Below, piece after piece: positions 35,046 through 42,752 of a stretch of 64,000 bases of DNA (the stretch's first letter is position 1; every line of letters begins with the position of its first letter). The translations under genes and the position numbers were made by a program. The notes beneath the pieces were generated by a model. It was not told the origin of the DNA, searched no databases, and saw only the letters and a list, made by a program, of their open reading frames with translations. The DNA is taken from NCBI GenBank assembly GCA_001898505.1, contig MKTZ01000016.1, forward strand, positions 451,809-515,808. Reading direction: 5' to 3'. Origin of the DNA: Sphingobacteriales bacterium 50-39 (GTDB taxonomy: Bacteria > Bacteroidota > Bacteroidia > Chitinophagales > Chitinophagaceae).

Positions 35046-36263
35046 CTATAAATAGCTCAACCACCAATATTGCCGGAGATGGGCCCGTTTGTATTGGTCA
35101 TATTTTTGACACAACGGGTATAGCAGCAGGATCACTCCTATCCAGACCAGGTACACGATGCCGATGCTAAAGCCATATCCTTTTAATGCGGCCGATGCAT
35201 TCACGCGGCCGCCAAGGATCATATCCGATGCTTTGTATCCCTGCAGCACGGCGGCCGTCATGGCCAAGGCGTGTATCAGATAGAGATGCGCCAGGTAATA
35301 GAACATCGGCACTCTTCCAAAGACAGTTATTTTTTCCCGTAGCGGCTTCAGCGGCTTGAATGGAATGGGATAAGAGACCCGACTCTGCCATCTTTCCGCG
35401 AACACGAGGAAGATCATGGCCGGCCCCAGGGTCATCAAAATATAAAGAAGGGATGGCGGATACTTTGTGACATTGAGGAAAGAGCAAACGGTAAGGATCG
35501 CATTGTGCTGAACGCTCCAGTGTGAAGGGTCGCCGTATACATCCCAGGAGCGCAGGACAAGGAAGAGGCTGATGGCGCCAAATCCCAATGACAAGAGGGT
35601 CACCTTTCGCATTTCGGGATCGAACCCTGTGGCATACAGTCCGCCGAGGTAATAGCCGATGGTCATCACCCCGACCCATGGCAGAACAGGGTACCGTATC
35701 ATGTACAAGGCATTCCCAAACTTGTAGCTGCCGGGCTCGTGAAGAAAGGACCAAAGAAAGGAAAGTGGCCCGTGGCCGGAGGCATGTATATTATCCAGCA
35801 GATTGTGCCCGGCCACCAGGAGAAGACCCGTCAGCAGGATCAGGCGTCTTTCCAAATGAATGAGCCCTGCCAGGGCTATCATGCCAAAGCCGATGGCCCA
35901 GATGACCTGTAAATTATGAATGGGATAGGTGGGGTTGAAGGTCCAGGCAAGCGTGACAACAAAGACCTCCAGCAGTATCAGCCATGCTCCTCTTGTCAGC
36001 AGGAAAATGGACAGCTCTTTTTTCGTCGTCCTTGTCCCATATAAATAGGCGGCAATGCCGGAAAGGAATATAAATATGGGAGCGCAGAAATGTGTTATCC
36101 ACCGGGTGAAGAAAAAAATACCGTCGGTCTTTGTCATATCGGCGGGATCGAACAGGAATGCGTCGCGGCTGAAGTAATCCCGTACATGATCCAGCGCCAT
36201 GATGACCATCACGACGCCCCGCAACAGGTCTATGGATTCAATACGTTTTCTACCATTTGCCAT
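35046..36263 (-). CDS. DUF1624 heparan-alpha-glucosaminide N-acetyltransferase-like membrane protein
   Basis: 405 aa, polytopic. The N-terminal RIESIDLLRGVVMVIMALDHVRDYF is the signature of the DUF1624/HGSNAT-like acyltransferase group (conserved Arg and His-Asp pair in the first membrane helix). About ten hydrophobic helices follow. The role is presumed transfer of acyl groups across the membrane to a glycan; substrate unknown. Lies 25 bp upstream of the permease gene on the same strand, possibly one transcript. Confidence 0.9.
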   Translation of the reverse strand: MANGRKRIESIDLLRGVVMVIMALDHVRDYFSRDAFLFDPADMTKTDGIFFFTRWITHFCAPIFIFLSGIAAYLYGTRTTKKELSIFLLTRGAWLILLEVFVVTLAWTFNPTYPIHNLQVIWAIGFGMIALAGLIHLERRLILLTGLLLVAGHNLLDNIHASGHGPLSFLWSFLHEPGSYKFGNALYMIRYPVLPWVGVMTIGYYLGGLYATGFDPEMRKVTLLSLGFGAISLFLVLRSWDVYGDPSHWSVQHNAILTVCSFLNVTKYPPSLLYILMTLGPAMIFLVFAERWQSRVSYPIPFKPLKPLREKITVFGRVPMFYYLAHLYLIHALAMTAAVLQGYKASDMILGGRVNASAALKGYGFSIGIVYLVWIGVILLLYPLCQKYDQYKRAHLRQYWWLSYL

Positions 36264-36310
36264 AATAAGCTACGCGTTTGGGGGAGGGTTCCTACGCCGA
36301 AGGGCAAAAA

Positions 36311-36340
36311 ATAGACCCGGACAATGAATTGCCGGGTCTT
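36311..36340 (-). terminator. Intrinsic terminator downstream of the LytTR operon
   Basis: AGACCCGG (36313-36320) pairs with CCGGGTCT (36332-36339) around an 11-nt loop. Read on the minus strand the stem is followed by a T-rich run (A run at 36306-36311 on the plus strand). It is about 140 bp beyond the LytTR stop and just upstream of the DUF1624 start, so it separates the two minus-strand transcripts. The opposite side also has a T-rich stretch, so it may work in both directions. Confidence 0.65.
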
Positions 36341-36482
36341 TCTTGTTTCAAACCATGTTGACCCTTGCTATGAACTATTCTGGTACAAATCTATATCGCA
36401 ATTCAACAAGGGAGGACGAAAATCATCTAAGGGACACCGTGGTGAGCTTTTCGGCTCGTATGATTTACCAAACGGTGTACGA

Positions 36483-37238
36483 TCAATACTTGAAAGATTC
36501 TTTTACCTTCATCAGGAACTGTTCCTTTTTTCTACGGCTGACCTCTATCTCCGCGCCATTGCTCATCACGATGACACCGCCCTCGCCACGTACATATTCC
36601 TTCACATGCAGCATATTGATGAGAAAAGATTTATGAACGCGTAAAAAGATATTGCTCAGCAGCCTGTCATAGTCGAACAGGGGCTTGGATATCAACAGGG
36701 ACTTGTTGTTGGTGAAATGAAAGACAGTGTAGCTTCTTTTCGCTTCACAGTACATCACCTCCTCGAGTTTCACGATCGTGAAACCTCTTTGCGTAGGCAA
36801 ACATAGTCTCATCTCCAGGGGTTTATTGAATTTACTAATGTTATGTATCAAAGCCTCGGTCTGTTCAGGGTTCTTCTCCTGCTTCAGCCTTTTCGATACA
36901 CGATCGACAGCTTCCACCAGCCGGTCCTCATCGACTGGTTTCATCAGATAGTCGACAGCGCTGAACTGTAATGCCTGCAGCATATATTCGTTATGCGCCG
37001 TCACAAATACCACTTCAAAATTTCTTTCGGGTAGTTCCGTCAACATCTCCAGCCCATTCTTGCCTGGCATCCGGATGTCCATAAAGACTACATCCGGGGA
37101 GATATCTGCCAGCATCTCCCTTCCGGTGTCCACGTCCATACAGGTAGCTGCGATATCAATTTCGGGACAGTTCCACTCCAGCAGCCTCTTGAGTGTGCGA
37201 ATACCATCGGGTTCATCATCGATCAAAATTGCCTTCAT
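36483..37238 (-). CDS. LytTR-family response regulator
   Basis: 251 aa from ATG 37238, whose A-T-G-A overlaps the kinase stop by 4 bp, fixing the start. Receiver domain: acidic pair in AILIDDEPDG, phospho-acceptor Asp54 in VFMDIRMPGKNG, and Lys in YLMKPVDEDR. C-terminal LytTR DNA-binding domain with EEVMYCEAKRSYTVFHF and FLRVHKSFLIN. Bacteroidota LytTR regulators bind direct repeats near their targets; the target is unknown here. Confidence 0.95.
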   Translation of the reverse strand: MKAILIDDEPDGIRTLKRLLEWNCPEIDIAATCMDVDTGREMLADISPDVVFMDIRMPGKNGLEMLTELPERNFEVVFVTAHNEYMLQALQFSAVDYLMKPVDEDRLVEAVDRVSKRLKQEKNPEQTEALIHNISKFNKPLEMRLCLPTQRGFTIVKLEEVMYCEAKRSYTVFHFTNNKSLLISKPLFDYDRLLSNIFLRVHKSFLINMLHVKEYVRGEGGVIVMSNGAEIEVSRRKKEQFLMKVKESFKY

Positions 37239-40200
37239 ACACATGGTTTGTTGGTGATTAAATTAAATCGTAGGACAACACAAGTGCCCGTACCGTTGCC
37301 TGGGACGCGGCTTAAATCTGAAATTTCCAGACTACAGCCAGCGTCGTACTTCTCATTCATGATCTTTATGCGGTGCCGCAGATTACTGAGCCCCACAGAT
37401 TGATGCGTCGGCTTATGTATCTTCTTCAGCTGTTGAGACTGATCGATACCTATGCCGTTGTCCAGGATAGTGCAGGAGATGGTTTCTCCGTCCAGCGCGA
37501 AGTGTATCGACAACTTCATATCGCCCTTCTTATGCATCAATCCATGCCAGATAGCATTCTCGGCCAGAGGTTGTATCATCATGGTGGGTATGAGGGCATC
37601 CTCCTTATCTATCTCCTCGTCCACCGTAATATGAAAGGTGAAAGAGTCGTCAAACCGGAGTTTTTCCATCATCAGGTAGCTTTCCAGATATTCCAGGTTC
37701 TCGTATAAGGTGGTGAATATCTCTTTTGATTGATTCAGGGTGATACGGATCATCTGCGCAAATTTGCTGAGGTAGCGGGATGCTTTCTTCTGCTCATTGT
37801 CCAATATCATCCCTTTGATACTGTTCAGCGAATTAAAGATGAAATGCGGGTTCATCTGGGTCTGCAATGCCGACAGCTGCGCTTCAGCGAGCTGCTGGTT
37901 TATGGAGGCCAGCTCCCGTTGTTTTATCTCAAGCGACTGCTCTGATTCGAGCTGCGCGATCTTGTTGCCAATCAGCGTGGCGATGGTGGTTAGGATCTTT
38001 ATGTCCCTGTCTTTATAATAATCCTCTTCGGGGTGTTCAGAATCGATGACGCCTATCAGTTCGTTGTTGTGGATGATGGGTACGCATATCTCGCTCAAAC
38101 GATGTATATCATCCACTCTGTAGCGCCTGTCATTGTTGGTATTGCCGATCAACAGCGGCTCCCGGGTCTGCATCACATGTCCTACGACACCCTGTCCCGG
38201 CAGCACATCGAATTGTTTATCACGGATGGCGCTCGGAGACCCTTTCGGACCATAAGAAGCTTTCTGAATAAACCGGGTCTTGTCGTCATTCCATAGGTAG
38301 ATCATACAATCAACATATCCCATGTGCCCTATGAGATTTCTTGCTACGTCCCATAAAACTTCATCTACACTCTTCTTATTGGCCAGGGACGAAGAAAAAT
38401 AGTGACTGATCTGCTCCAGCTCGAACTGGCTCTTATACTCCTCCGCTTTTAATTTTTCTATATGTGTCTTTGCCTGCTCCTTCTTGCGCGTAAGGCCGAT
38501 CCTCCATTTAAGCCATAGATAGACCGCCAGCAGCAACAACATCACCCATCCCACCGTAAACCATGTCTGTTTCCAAAAAGGCGGCAGTATCGTTATCTCT
38601 ATCTCTCTTATCTGTTCCGGCCACCGGTTGTGCGATGAGGACAATTTCACCTGCACCCGATGTATGCCCGGAGGCAAACTGGAAATACTAAACGTATTCT
38701 CTCCCCCCAGGGGTTGCCAGCAGGTGCTATCATTTTTCAACACACGGTATGCATAACGTTGTGTGTTACTGCTGGAGAAGTTGATGCTACCAATGGTGAC
38801 CCTGATATCATTGTTATTCCAGTTGGCGGTGATCCCATTAACCGGATAAATGTAATTTCTTATATTCCCCGTTCTCAGACTCTCTATAAAAAAGCCGGGC
38901 TGCTGGCTTTTTTGAAAAACGATATCGGGGTTGAACCGCACCAGTGTCGTCGTGAAGCCGATGTACAGTATATTCTGCGCGACGTCATAAAAGAATTTTG
39001 AGCCCAGGTTGATCGGCTGGTCGGGGAAACCATCTTCCTTGCCAAAGCTGACGATACGGGAAGTAGGTATATCCAGACAGGCGATGCCCGAATAGGTGGC
39101 CAGCCAGAGCTTGTCGCCCAAAATTATCATGGCCGAGATATTATTATCGGGCAGCCCGTTGTCCCTTGTAAAATGTTTGATAAACCCTTTGTCAAAGTCG
39201 TAACAGGCCAGCCCGTTGTTATAGGCGTTGATCCAAAGATGGTTCAGATGATCGGATACCACGGAATTGACCCTTCTGTCCGGCATGCTGATCGAGGGGA
39301 AGGTATCCACTACACGATCGAAGGTCTTAAGGATCGAATTATAACGTGTCAGCCCATGTCCTGCGATCCAGATATTCCCCGGATGGTCTTCTATGACGAC
39401 ATTGGCCTCTTCTATTTTGGAGAAAGGCTGGCCATTGACGGAGACGATGTCGAACTTACGGGTGGCGGGACTGTACCGGTAAATATTCGATGAAGCCACC
39501 CATATATTATCATGTCTGTCCTTATATATATCCGCGATCCAGTCATGTGATGAATCCCATTTCGCCAATGGCACCGGTGTTTCGCGGCCGGTGACAAGGT
39601 TCAGCTTTACCAGCGGGCCATTGAGTCCCGCCAGCAGGGTCGTATCGTTGAGGGCTGTAAGACCATAGATACCGGCTGCATTCCGCGGAGCATTGTATTT
39701 CTCCAGGCCGATGCGCCGGGTGAACTGAAGGCTTTCCTTGTCGAATACCAGCAAACCTCCATTCCCCTTGGTGGCGACATATATATTTTTCCCCATGGCA
39801 TAGACATCGTCCATCACGATGTTGGGAAAAAGGGATTGTATGGAGTTGGGAACGGGCGACTGCTCTACAAAACGCCGGCCTTTGTCCTGTCTGAACAGTC
39901 CGCGGTTGGTAGCGATCCAAAGGTTCTTGTCGCGATCCAAAAAGAGATTGCGGCAGGAATACATCCCGAAATATTTGTCCGGCGAAAAATCCACTTCGCC
40001 GGTGAGCCGGTCGAGAATGACTTTATAGAATCCTGACGTATGACCGGTGATATAAAACGTCGTATCGTTCACCGGCATCATGACCGAGCGCCAGCCAAAC
40101 TCGTTTTTTGCCACATGATGGAAAAGCTGTGTAGTAGTCCTCAAACCCCTTGTCATGTCGATATAGATCAGGCTGTCGCCGGCGGCATTGATCAATATAA

Positions 40201-40942
40201 AGCTGCCCGGCTTGTGCTGGAAGAACAGGTATCTGGGCTCCAGCGTGTTTGTAATGCCGGTGAGCAGCGGCGCATCATCTTGCTTGAGCCGTCTGAACTC
40301 TTTTTTGCCGATGTCATAACAATAAAGCCCATCGATGGAAAGTATCAGCAGCCGGTGGGTATCCAGCCAAAGGATGCTTCTTCCAAAGGCGAAATTGGTT
40401 CCCGATGCCGGCTGATTGGCATAGTGGTCATAACGAAATACCAGCTGCTGGTCCCTATTAAAATGATAGAACCCTGAGTAGGTCAATATAAAGATATCTC
40501 CTGCAGCGTCTGTCTGTACGGAACGTATCCCATTGTATTTATATTGGTATTTTCTGTCGCTGCAGGGTATGAAAAGGCTTTGAACCTTGCCTGTGTAGGT
40601 GTCGAAGATATGCAGACCGTCGCTGTATACCGCCAGCCGGCGTCTGTCCAGCCAGATCATTCCCCGTAGGTAGTCCGGCTGCATGCTGGCGCTGTCCGTG
40701 GTATTGTTGATCTGTACGAAATGGCTGCCGTCAAATCTGTTGACACCAAAATAAGTAGACATCCATATATAGCCAGTAGAATCCTGCGTGACACTGGTGA
40801 TCACGTCATGGGAGAGTCCATCCTGCTGTGTATAGCGGATGAAATTATGTTCGTCGATGTCTTGAGCTATCAGCAGTCCTTTCACACCCAGGAGGCACAA
40901 CAGCAACATCGCAAGACGGCGCGACAGTTGTTGACAAAACAT
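37235..40942 (-). CDS. Reg_prop-Y_Y_Y-GAF sensor histidine kinase of LytS type
   Basis: 1235 aa. Signal peptide (LLCLLGVKGLLIAQD), periplasmic beta-propeller of Reg_prop repeats (to about 700; FIRYTQQDGLSHDVITSVTQD is the usual first repeat), a Y_Y_Y domain (about 715-770), one membrane helix (near 780-800), a coiled coil, a GAF domain (about 850-990, with CVPIIHNNELIGVIDSEH), and a LytS-type His_kinase domain with MNPHFIFNSLNS (His1033) and a HATPase with DNGIGID. The layout is that of a periplasmic polysaccharide or nutrient sensor with an added cytoplasmic GAF input. Directly coupled to the LytTR regulator. Confidence 0.94.
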   Translation of the reverse strand: MFCQQLSRRLAMLLLCLLGVKGLLIAQDIDEHNFIRYTQQDGLSHDVITSVTQDSTGYIWMSTYFGVNRFDGSHFVQINNTTDSASMQPDYLRGMIWLDRRRLAVYSDGLHIFDTYTGKVQSLFIPCSDRKYQYKYNGIRSVQTDAAGDIFILTYSGFYHFNRDQQLVFRYDHYANQPASGTNFAFGRSILWLDTHRLLILSIDGLYCYDIGKKEFRRLKQDDAPLLTGITNTLEPRYLFFQHKPGSFILINAAGDSLIYIDMTRGLRTTTQLFHHVAKNEFGWRSVMMPVNDTTFYITGHTSGFYKVILDRLTGEVDFSPDKYFGMYSCRNLFLDRDKNLWIATNRGLFRQDKGRRFVEQSPVPNSIQSLFPNIVMDDVYAMGKNIYVATKGNGGLLVFDKESLQFTRRIGLEKYNAPRNAAGIYGLTALNDTTLLAGLNGPLVKLNLVTGRETPVPLAKWDSSHDWIADIYKDRHDNIWVASSNIYRYSPATRKFDIVSVNGQPFSKIEEANVVIEDHPGNIWIAGHGLTRYNSILKTFDRVVDTFPSISMPDRRVNSVVSDHLNHLWINAYNNGLACYDFDKGFIKHFTRDNGLPDNNISAMIILGDKLWLATYSGIACLDIPTSRIVSFGKEDGFPDQPINLGSKFFYDVAQNILYIGFTTTLVRFNPDIVFQKSQQPGFFIESLRTGNIRNYIYPVNGITANWNNNDIRVTIGSINFSSSNTQRYAYRVLKNDSTCWQPLGGENTFSISSLPPGIHRVQVKLSSSHNRWPEQIREIEITILPPFWKQTWFTVGWVMLLLLAVYLWLKWRIGLTRKKEQAKTHIEKLKAEEYKSQFELEQISHYFSSSLANKKSVDEVLWDVARNLIGHMGYVDCMIYLWNDDKTRFIQKASYGPKGSPSAIRDKQFDVLPGQGVVGHVMQTREPLLIGNTNNDRRYRVDDIHRLSEICVPIIHNNELIGVIDSEHPEEDYYKDRDIKILTTIATLIGNKIAQLESEQSLEIKQRELASINQQLAEAQLSALQTQMNPHFIFNSLNSIKGMILDNEQKKASRYLSKFAQMIRITLNQSKEIFTTLYENLEYLESYLMMEKLRFDDSFTFHITVDEEIDKEDALIPTMMIQPLAENAIWHGLMHKKGDMKLSIHFALDGETISCTILDNGIGIDQSQQLKKIHKPTHQSVGLSNLRHRIKIMNEKYDAGCSLEISDLSRVPGNGTGTCVVLRFNLITNKPCV

Positions 40943-41365
40943 TAAGCCGGTTACTGGTTTTTAGCAACCGAAATTACTCAATAAACCAAACATTTTGTAA
41001 TTCTTACACATTACGCGCCACGGCCATATGCCGTTGGGAACGCAAAATCCGCCGTTCGTACAATCTACCATACCGGTAGGCTTCGTAAAACCGCTCATCA
41101 AATTTTTGGGACCCGCTGCCGGCGCGGCCCGATGGGGAAAAGGCAGGTTCCGCAGGGAAAAGATGGCTCATAGGCAAATTTTCGGATTATAGTTTCGCAC
41201 CACGGTCGATCCCTATTTACCCGCATCGTTCTCGATATCAGCCGGTTTGAAAGGAGGTCAGCCGTGCAACGGTAGAGAGGCGATCGGGTATTTGCCGATC
41301 GGGTCAGGAAGCAGGCCGGTGGAAAGGAGGTCCATCGGCTTTCCTGCTTTTAGGAGCGGAGGTTC
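40943..41365. other. Gene-free structured intergenic region
   Basis: 423 bp without a convincing gene. It holds CGATCGG/CCGATCG (41281-41287 with 41295-41301), a long imperfect stem around 41310-41348 (AGCAGG and CCGGTGGA pairing with TCCATCGG and CCTGCT), and at its right end GGAGCGGAGG/CCTCCGCTCC (41353-41362 with 41376-41385), whose loop contains the stop of the next minus-strand gene. The 9-mer AAAGGAGGT, an exact complement of the usual 16S rRNA 3' tail, occurs twice (41250-41258 and 41323-41331). This could be a structured RNA on either strand; no known family is recognised. Confidence 0.4.
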
Positions 41366-41740
41366 TTAATGAAAGCCTCCGCTCCGTATGATGATGTGCG
41401 TGAGGAAGCTGAGATAAGCGATATAATATATGCCGATGGCGCCGGCATAATAAATGAATTGCTTGTTGTCCAGTAAAGAGATCTTTCCTTCCATCTCCTT
41501 GATTGTTTCATCGAGACTCATAAAATAGGATTTTGGTCCATTTTTGTTCCACCAATCGATAATATGGTAACCACAGAGGGCAAAAACGTAACCAGGAATA
41601 TCAAAAAATACTAAACAACTAAAGATCAACGTTTTAAAAAAGAGCGTTCTGGAGGTTACACTTTGGGCCGCGGTGTGTACTATTAATGATAGCTTATTGC
41701 AGATGCCCTGAATAATGCGTATTTTGCTAAGCGTAAACAC
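41366..41740 (-). CDS. Small membrane protein, unrecognised
   Basis: 124 aa with a GTG start, preceded in frame by a stop. Two strong hydrophobic segments (about 36-58, LIFSCLVFFDIPGYVFALCGY, and 97-118, YYAGAIGIYYIAYLSFLTHII) flank a polar loop with a predicted helix MSLDETIKEMEGKISLL. No family recognised. It is divergent from the lipoprotein gene, only 18 bp between starts, so promoters overlap. Its stop sits in the loop of a 10-bp hairpin. Confidence 0.55.
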   Translation of the reverse strand: MFTLSKIRIIQGICNKLSLIVHTAAQSVTSRTLFFKTLIFSCLVFFDIPGYVFALCGYHIIDWWNKNGPKSYFMSLDETIKEMEGKISLLDNKQFIYYAGAIGIYYIAYLSFLTHIIIRSGGFH

Positions 41741-41758
41741 TTAATTGAATCCAAACCG

Positions 41759-42694
41759 ATGCAAAAGATCAAACCAACCTACCTATGGGCGGTATTATTT
41801 GCGCTGCTGACCGCCGCATCCTGCCAAAAAGTGGTGACACAGTCCCGTACATCGTCAGATTCAACCGGGGCCCGTTCGACACGGCCTGCTGCCGGCAAGC
41901 TCGATACCACTACCCCGCCTCCGTCCGACACCAGCAAGAATATACTGCCTCCTTTCCCCCAGAGCGCTCCGACGGGTGCATGCAGCGTTTTGCCTATTTA
42001 TGGAGATACCATTATATTCACGCAGCCCACTGCAGCCGGTCAGGACTATATTTTTAATCCCGTCAACAGTCCCGGCACGGGTAAATATTTTGCGTGGCCA
42101 CAAGGCATGGTGATCGATTCCATCACGGGCGCCATCGACCTTACGAAGAGCGAGACGGGTATGCAATATGCCATCGGATTTGTAAAAAACGGTACTACCG
42201 ACACCTGTCTGCAAAAGCTGATTGTTGGCGGCGCTGCGTATATGGACAGCATTTATATATTGGCGGATGGTCAGACCCAGGCTGTGCCCTATTTTGAGGC
42301 CAACCCCTACCTGCCATCGCCCTGTTCGGGCGGCGGCTGTTCCTTCGACGTCACGGGTTCGGCGGCCGCGAAAAAGGTCATCGTCAATACTTCCTCGGGT
42401 GTCATCGATCTGCAAAAGACCCTGAACGGAACGGGCCTGCTGGGCGGCGCCTTCGGTCTGCTGCCGGTGAGCGGATCATCCATCACTGCGGATATCTATT
42501 ACAAATTGAATGACGCCAGCAACCTTGCGCTGGAGCGCATCACGGTCCAGCTCGAGTATTACGACAGCTACTCGCTCCTCAGCGGAGGTCTGATCGGAAA
42601 CATCGTCAACAAGGTGAACAATGTGCTTAGCGGCAATAGGATCAGCAATTATGCCAATCCCCGACCGCCATTGATCGTCATCGTCCGGCGCTAG
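41759..42694 (+). CDS. Lipoprotein of unknown function upstream of the CHAT gene
   Basis: 311 aa beginning with a lipoprotein signal and lipobox LLTAASC (Cys22). A Pro/Ser/Thr-rich linker (about 30-65) follows, then a beta-rich domain with the sentence-like turns ITGAIDLTKSETGMQYAIGF and SSGVIDLQKTLNGTGL, which suggests cadherin/Ig-like or putative-Ig (He_PIG-like) strands, and a C-terminal domain ending RISNYANPRPPLIVIVRR. Predicted anchored in the outer or inner membrane. It sits 58 bp upstream of the CHAT gene on the same strand, so a functional link is likely. I do not recognise the family. Confidence 0.7.
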   Translation: MQKIKPTYLWAVLFALLTAASCQKVVTQSRTSSDSTGARSTRPAAGKLDTTTPPPSDTSKNILPPFPQSAPTGACSVLPIYGDTIIFTQPTAAGQDYIFNPVNSPGTGKYFAWPQGMVIDSITGAIDLTKSETGMQYAIGFVKNGTTDTCLQKLIVGGAAYMDSIYILADGQTQAVPYFEANPYLPSPCSGGGCSFDVTGSAAAKKVIVNTSSGVIDLQKTLNGTGLLGGAFGLLPVSGSSITADIYYKLNDASNLALERITVQLEYYDSYSLLSGGLIGNIVNKVNNVLSGNRISNYANPRPPLIVIVRR

Positions 42695-42728
42695 TACGCG
42701 GCATGTATCTTTATTGAAAGTTTTTAAC

Positions 42729-42750
42729 TAGGTTTGGATATATATCCAAA
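42729..42750 (+). promoter_or_regulatory. Bacteroidota -7-like box overlapping an 18-bp perfect palindrome
   Basis: TAGGTTTG (42729-42736) fits the Bacteroidota -7 consensus TAnnTTTG; a -33 TTG occurs upstream but at shorter than usual spacing. TTTGGATATATATCCAAA (42733-42750) is a perfect 18-bp palindrome that ends 2 bp before the CHAT ATG at 42753. It can act as an operator for a dimeric regulator or as a hairpin that hides the translation start. Promoter identity is tentative; the palindrome is exact. Confidence 0.5.
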
Positions 42751-42752
42751 TC

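Noticed and set aside
35605..35640. GGGATCGAACCCTG resembling a tRNA T-arm on one strand
   Set aside because: Lies inside the DUF1624 coding region with no acceptor, D or anticodon arms around it.
36324..36644. Plus-strand frame downstream of the DUF1624 start
   Set aside because: Begins inside a terminator hairpin and runs antisense through the LytTR gene.
41295..41330. Similarity of GGTCAGGAAGCAGGCC to the SRP RNA core
   Set aside because: The apical GGAA tetraloop helix and asymmetric loop of SRP RNA are not present in the right order, so this is not ffs.
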